A stretch of DNA of 9,715 nt from JAFARE01 sp035566535. GTDB lineage: Bacteria > Chloroflexota > Dormibacteria > Aeolococcales > Aeolococcaceae. The first letter of the stretch is position 1. The number at the start of each line of letters is the position of its first letter. This document shows, one piece after another, positions 5,802 to 9,715 of the stretch. Under the pieces are notes generated by a model, which made no database searches, was not told where the DNA came from, and saw only the letters and a program-made list of their open reading frames with translations. The stretch is from the NCBI GenBank assembly GCA_035566535.1, contig DATMRA010000158.1, positions 1-9,715 of the forward strand, in the 5' to 3' direction. A program made the position numbers and the translations under genes.

Positions 5802-6866
5802 ATGAGCCCGAACGGGTCCGACCCGGATTCCGTGGCGCCGCGCGCCCCCGGTGCTCCCGGCGCCAACGAGCCCACGCGGTCGGACGCGACGGCGACGCCC
5901 GCCGGCGCGGTGCAGCGGCAAGGGCTGCCTCAGCTCGCGGCCGCAGCGGCGCCCGCGCGTCCGATCCTGCCTCCACCGCTGCCGCCCGGTCTCGCCCACA
6001 CGACTCCCGCGCCAGCGCAACCCCAGGCCCCGCCACCGGCGCCTCCAGCGCACCCGGCCGGCGCCGACTTCGGCGACCGTCCCGCCTCGCAGTCCGAGTC
6101 CACCTGGAACAAGGATCCCGTCATCGAGCTCATGGCCGTGACCAAGTCGTTCGGTTCGCTGCGGGTGCTCGACGGCGTGACCTGCCGCATCCCCAGGGGC
6201 GAGATCACGGTGCTGATGGGACCGTCGGGCACGGGTAAGAGCGTGACGCTCCGGCACATCGTCGGTCTGCTTCCGCCCGACCGCGGTGACGTGTTCGTGG
6301 ACGGCAAGGACGTGCCCAGGCTCAACGAGCGCGAGCTACTGGCCCTCCGCCGAGGCATCGGCATGCTCTTCCAGGACGGCGCGCTGTTCTCGTCGATGAA
6401 CCTTTTCGACAACGTTGCATTTCCGCTACGCCAGCACACGCACAAGAGCGAAGGTGAGGTGCGCGAAATCGTGATGGAGCATCTGATGGAAGTGGGCCTG
6501 GCAGGCGCTGAAAAGCGGATGCCCAATGAGTTGAGCGGTGGCATGCGCAAGCGCGCCGGTTTCGCCCGGGCGCTGGTCATGGAACCGAAGATCCTGCTCT
6601 TCGATGAGCCGGACTCGGGTCTCGATCCCGTGCGCACCACGCTGCTCTGCGACCTGATCCGTGAAATCAGCACGAAGTACAACGCAACGTCGGTCGTGGT
6701 GAGCCACGACGTGGGTGCCGTGCGCCGCTTTGCGGACAACATCGGCATTCTGTACAAGGGCAAGATGCGCCACTTCGGCACGCAAAAGGAAATCGAGACC
6801 TCCGACGACGAGTTCGTGCACCAGTTCTTCAATGCATCGTCGGAAGGCCCGTTGGGAATGGACTGA
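5802..6866 (+). CDS. MCE transporter ATPase (MlaF/Mkl/MceG-like) with long Pro/Ala-rich N-terminal extension
   Basis: This 354-residue ABC ATPase energises the YrbE permeases. From ATG 5802 the nucleotide-binding domain starts near residue 108. It has Walker A GPSGTGKS at 140-147, the Q-loop LFQDGALFSS (Gln191), signature LSGGMRKR at 244-251, Walker B ILLFDEP with Asp268/Glu269, D-loop SGLDP and H-loop His302 (VVVSHD). The GALFSSMNLFDNVAFPL stretch and the C-terminal FVHQFFNASSEGPLGM are typical of MlaF/Mkl rather than other ABC families. Residues 1-105 form an unusual extension of Pro, Ala, Gly, Thr and Gln (for example PAPAQPQAPPPAPPAHP), surely disordered; MlaF proteins normally begin near the domain. 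An alternative start at 5757 adds 15 residues. The gene lies 51 nt after yrbEB and 25 nt before MCE-1, so this operon carries its own ATPase, unlike mycobacterial mce loci, where it is encoded elsewhere. Confidence 0.94.
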   Translation: MSPNGSDPDSVAPRAPGAPGANEPTRSDATATPAGAVQRQGLPQLAAAAAPARPILPPPLPPGLAHTTPAPAQPQAPPPAPPAHPAGADFGDRPASQSESTWNKDPVIELMAVTKSFGSLRVLDGVTCRIPRGEITVLMGPSGTGKSVTLRHIVGLLPPDRGDVFVDGKDVPRLNERELLALRRGIGMLFQDGALFSSMNLFDNVAFPLRQHTHKSEGEVREIVMEHLMEVGLAGAEKRMPNELSGGMRKRAGFARALVMEPKILLFDEPDSGLDPVRTTLLCDLIREISTKYNATSVVVSHDVGAVRRFADNIGILYKGKMRHFGTQKEIETSDDEFVHQFFNASSEGPLGMD

Positions 6867-6891
6867 GAAAGCCAGGAAGACAGAGGAAGGA

Positions 6892-8091
6892 ATGAAGCTC
6901 ACCAAGTCGCTCGTCGTCGGAGCGACACTCGCGATCCTCCTCATCGGAGGCATCGGCTTCGCCGTTGCGACGCCGAGGCTCACCGGTGCGAGCGCGCACG
7001 AGATGAAGATCGTCTTCCCCAGCGCCGACGGCCTGGTGAGTGGCAGTGACGTCCTCGAAGCCGGCTCAAAGATCGGCTACATCAGCGATATCCAGCCCAC
7101 GCAGAACAACAGCGCGCTCGTGACGATTTCCGTCGCTGATGAGCACTGGCCGCTGCATCAAGGGATCACCGCCTTCATCAGGCCCAAGTCGCTGCTCGGC
7201 GAGAAGTACGTGGACCTGCACGACGGCGCTCAGACTGCCGCCGCGTATAACGCCAGCGCCGTGTTGACGGCTGCCAAGAATGCGGATCCGGTCGAGCTCG
7301 ACCAGTTCATCAACAGCCTGGACGCACCGACGCGTACCGCGATCCGCGTCCTCCTGGATGATCTCGGCGCGGGCATCGCGGGACGCGGGCCCGACCTCAA
7401 CGCCGCCATCGCAGCTGGCAGGGCCGACCTGGCCAACCTGGCGGTCACGGGCAAGACGCTGAACAACCGCGACCCCGACCTCGACCGAATCCTGCTCGGG
7501 CTCGACGGCGTGCTCAGCAGGATCACCACGACCGACCAGCTCACCCAGATGAGCCAGCTCATCACCAACGGCCAGAAGACCCTGAACGACATCGAGGCGG
7601 TACGGCAGTCCTTCAGCCGTCAGTTCACCGACGCGAACGTCGCGCTGACCGACCTCAACGTCGCGTTCGACGGCGCTGTCCCCAACCTGAAGGCTGCGCT
7701 TGACATCGCACCGACGCTGATCGCCAACCTGCAGCAGGAGACCGGCCTGCTGGCACAGCTCGGGTCAACGGTGACAACCACGTCGAATCCTCGCCCCGAT
7801 ATCTGCACAGGTTCGACCACCTCCAACGTCCCGATCCCCAGCACCCTCTCGCATTGCTCGCCGCTGTGGATGCTCATCAAGGGCTTGGTCCAGGGACCGA
7901 CTGTATCGGGCGGCGCTCTCGAACTTCCGACAAACATGCCCATCTTCCGCATCTGTCTCACCAACCTCCCCGCGATCGCGCCGATCGGGGCCAGCGGCTC
8001 CTGCGACAACGCGAAGGCAGGCTCTACCGCCGCATATAACGGCTACATGAACGGCGACGGCGCGATGTTCGCCGCGTTCCTGGGGACCTGA
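6892..8091 (+). CDS. MCE-family protein 1 (MlaD domain, Cys-containing C-terminal tail)
   Basis: This 399-residue protein anchored in the cytoplasmic membrane faces outward and is a substrate-binding or channel subunit of the MCE transporter. An N-terminal helix (LVVGATLAILLIGGIGFAVA, about 7-26) is followed by a single MCE/MlaD domain at about 36-112, with ADGLVSGSDVLEAGSKIGYI and the conserved SLLGEKYVDL. Residues ~130-290 are predicted mostly helical, as in MCE proteins that build a tunnel-like barrel. The last ~105 residues lose that pattern and hold four cysteines (305, 322, 355, 371), which suggests two disulfides. ATG 6892 is preceded by GAGGAAGGA, a strong ribosome site. The frame is open further upstream into the ATPase gene, but that part is antisense-like shadow and is excluded. 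The next MCE gene starts 3 nt after the stop. Which of mycobacterial MceA-F it matches cannot be assigned. Confidence 0.93.
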   Translation: MKLTKSLVVGATLAILLIGGIGFAVATPRLTGASAHEMKIVFPSADGLVSGSDVLEAGSKIGYISDIQPTQNNSALVTISVADEHWPLHQGITAFIRPKSLLGEKYVDLHDGAQTAAAYNASAVLTAAKNADPVELDQFINSLDAPTRTAIRVLLDDLGAGIAGRGPDLNAAIAAGRADLANLAVTGKTLNNRDPDLDRILLGLDGVLSRITTTDQLTQMSQLITNGQKTLNDIEAVRQSFSRQFTDANVALTDLNVAFDGAVPNLKAALDIAPTLIANLQQETGLLAQLGSTVTTTSNPRPDICTGSTTSNVPIPSTLSHCSPLWMLIKGLVQGPTVSGGALELPTNMPIFRICLTNLPAIAPIGASGSCDNAKAGSTAAYNGYMNGDGAMFAAFLGT

Positions 8092-8094
8092 CCG

Positions 8095-9204
8095 ATGCGC
8101 AGCCGCTGGAACCTGCCGATCTACATCGTGTATCTCGCCCTCTCGTTGGGTGTCATCGGATTCATCGTGGCCCAGATGGGCCTCACGCCTCCCTGGTCGC
8201 ACAAGTACGCGATCACGGCGACGTTCTCCGACGCGGCCGACATCCTCAACAACAACGAGGTGTTCATGAACGGCACCAAGGTCGGTCACGTTGGCGCGGT
8301 GACGGTGATCAACGGCCAGGCGCAGGTGCAGCTCGTGATGGATGACGCGAACGCGCTCCCGCTGCACCCGGACGCGAGCGCTGAGGTTCGCAAGAAGAAC
8401 CTGCTCGGTGAGACGTACATCGATGTGCAACGTGGCAGCGGTGCGGGCACGATCAGTGACGGGGGGAACATCCCGGTCAGCCACACGATCCCCATCACAG
8501 AGATCGACCAGGTGCTGGCCATCTTCGACCCACAGACGGTGCAGCGCGTGCAGCTGCTGATCAACGGTCTGGGGAGCGCGACCACGAACAACGGCGGCAA
8601 CATGAACGCGCAGGCGGTGAGCCTCAACAGCCTGCTCACATCGCTGAACGGACCTGCTGTCGAGCTCGGTGTTCGGCAGGGGCAGATCCAGAGCATCGTG
8701 CTCGAGCTGCAGCGCTTCTACGCAGTGCTGGCCAATCAGCGTACTCAGGTGCGCGATGAGTTCGGCACCTGGAACCAGGTTATGGGCCAGCTGGCCGCAC
8801 AGGAATCGAGCATCGGCGGAACGCTGCAGCAGGCAGACACCCTTCTGCAGAACCTGGACACGCTCGTCACCGGCGAGTCCGGGAACATCCGCACCATCCT
8901 GACGAGGCTTCCGGCGGCGTTGACCTCCACCAACGGGTTCCTGAACCAGAGCAACCAGATCATCGCCGCCCTCGCACCGTACAGGCAGTACATCAACGAT
9001 GTCTTCCCGGCGTTGCAGACGTCGTTCAACGACACGGACGCAAACGGGCAGCACTTCTGGTCGGTCTTCTCGGCCACCTGCACGGCTAACGGCGGCCCGA
9101 TCCCATCTGGGACGTGCAGCCAGTCCAGCAGCCAGACGCAGCCCAGCAGTTACTCCACCGGCTCGGCGGGGAACTTCTGGGGTGTGTACGGAGGTGGCGG
9201 CTGA
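8095..9204 (+). CDS. MCE-family protein 2
   Basis: This 369-residue MCE subunit of the same transporter has an N-terminal membrane helix (LPIYIVYLALSLGVIGFIVA, 7-26). It is followed by one MlaD domain at about 37-114 (ATFSDAADILNNNEVFMNGT, then KVGHVGAV, ending NLLGETYIDV) and a long helical region at about 135-310, rich in Gln, Leu and Asn, without cysteine. The tail (about 325-369) changes to Ser/Gln/Gly-rich sequence with Cys329 and Cys341 and ends in GGGG, so it may be a flexible periplasmic or wall-facing end. ATG 8095 follows the MCE-1 stop by 3 nt with no separate Shine-Dalgarno, and its TGA overlaps the ATG of the next MCE gene by 1 nt. Both facts point to coupled translation within one operon. 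Confidence 0.93.
   Translation: MRSRWNLPIYIVYLALSLGVIGFIVAQMGLTPPWSHKYAITATFSDAADILNNNEVFMNGTKVGHVGAVTVINGQAQVQLVMDDANALPLHPDASAEVRKKNLLGETYIDVQRGSGAGTISDGGNIPVSHTIPITEIDQVLAIFDPQTVQRVQLLINGLGSATTNNGGNMNAQAVSLNSLLTSLNGPAVELGVRQGQIQSIVLELQRFYAVLANQRTQVRDEFGTWNQVMGQLAAQESSIGGTLQQADTLLQNLDTLVTGESGNIRTILTRLPAALTSTNGFLNQSNQIIAALAPYRQYINDVFPALQTSFNDTDANGQHFWSVFSATCTANGGPIPSGTCSQSSSQTQPSSYSTGSAGNFWGVYGGGG
9190..9194 (+). promoter_or_regulatory. Ribosome binding site of MCE-3 inside the MCE-2 tail
   Basis: GGAGG, within a GGAGGTGG run, lies 9 nt before ATG 9204. It also encodes the glycines that end MCE-2, so the Gly-rich end of that protein may partly be shaped by this site. Confidence 0.5.
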
Positions 9205-9715
9205 TGAAGAAGTCGCGCACCTTCATGAACTTCGTGATCATCGCCGGCTTCACGCTCATCTGCCTTGTGGGCATGGAGTTCCTGGCGGTCAACATCGGGC
9301 AGCCGGTGCCGTTCACCTCGCACTACACGGTGAAGGCCGTGTTCAGCGATGCGGACGGCGTGCCGAACTCGGCGGACGTGCGCGTCAGCGGTGTGGACGT
9401 GGGCAAGGTTACCGACGTCTCGCACGATAAGTCCTACCCCGGTGAGACCGTGGTCACGATGCAGATCACCGACGCGCACGCGATCCCGCTGTACACCAAC
9501 GGCTACGCCAAGGTTGTTCCCAAGACACTGCTCGGCGAGAAGTACATCCGGCTGACCGTGGGCGACAGCGCAGCCGCGGAAGCGATTGCCGACGGCGGCT
9601 TCCTGCCGCCCGCCCAAACCGGCAAGGACGTCTCCAACGACGAGATCTTCAACGCCTTCGACGCCACCACGCGCGCGCAGCAGCAGGTGGTTCTCTCTGA
9701 GCTCGACGCCGCGAC
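9204..9715 (+). CDS. MCE-family protein 3 (3' end outside window)
   Basis: The first 170 codons of a third tandem MCE gene are present; the frame runs open off the window end. A short basic start (MKKSR) and membrane helix (FVIIAGFTLICLVGMEFLAV, 10-29) precede an MCE/MlaD domain at about 42-120. That domain has the usual VFSDADGVPNSADVRVSGVD then VGKVTDV pattern and the conserved TLLGEKYIRL. The following DEIFNAFDATTRAQQQVVLS marks the beginning of the helical region shared by MCE proteins. TGATG links it to MCE-2 by a 1-nt overlap. Actinobacterial mce operons usually hold about six MCE genes, so more are expected downstream. Confidence 0.93.
   Translation, partial: MKKSRTFMNFVIIAGFTLICLVGMEFLAVNIGQPVPFTSHYTVKAVFSDADGVPNSADVRVSGVDVGKVTDVSHDKSYPGETVVTMQITDAHAIPLYTNGYAKVVPKTLLGEKYIRLTVGDSAAAEAIADGGFLPPAQTGKDVSNDEIFNAFDATTRAQQQVVLSELDAA

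Noticed and set aside
6715..6891. Upstream extension of the MCE-1 frame to 6715
   Set aside because: It overlaps the conserved C-terminal part of the ATPase in another frame. ATG 6892 has a strong ribosome site and begins a proper membrane anchor.

Overview
The window is high-GC, densely coding DNA with strong G/C bias at third codon positions. The best-supported content is the front part of an mce lipid-import operon with two tandem YrbE/MlaE permeases, an MCE ATPase and a run of MCE proteins. No MlaB/MlaC genes and no outer-membrane partners are seen. That layout suggests a high-GC Gram-positive type organism: Actinomycetota (for example a Thermoleophilia/Solirubrobacterales relative) or another high-GC monoderm lineage such as Dormibacterota. 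This placement is inferred from layout and composition only.

Layout. (1) 1-138: the C-terminal end of an unrecognised plus-strand gene. (2) 198/180-1010, plus strand: a compact SppA-type (S49) protease with no membrane anchor. (3) 1024-3895, minus strand, read right to left: a glycosyltransferase joined to a GtrA membrane domain and a C-terminal GAF-like domain; a CPBP-family intramembrane protease; and, overlapping the protease by 4 nt, a secreted protein with a signal peptide and a C-terminal poly-Gly / hydrophobic helix / basic tail. This group converges on sppA with only 13 nt between stops. (4) 3896-4118: a 223-bp divergent control region. It is the longest gene-free stretch in the window and contains an AT-rich inverted repeat. 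(5) 4119-9715, plus strand: yrbEA, yrbEB, ATPase, MCE-1, MCE-2 and MCE-3 (cut by the window end).

How the genes fit together. In the mce operon, two YrbE subunits and the ATPase would form an inner-membrane ABC transporter. The membrane-anchored MCE proteins would form the extracytoplasmic channel that brings hydrophobic substrates to it. The minus-strand group looks like an envelope-modification module: a polyprenol-phosphate-sugar synthase/flippase fusion plus a protease beside its possible substrate.

The most interesting hypothesis is that the CPBP protease and the poly-Gly-TM-basic protein are a dedicated protein-sorting pair, comparable in logic to known C-terminal sorting systems that use intramembrane proteases (MYXO-CTERM/myxosortase, GlyGly-CTERM/rhombosortase). 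The GT2-GtrA-GAF fusion is the second point worth following. No RNA genes, insertion sequences, CRISPR arrays or attachment sites were seen.
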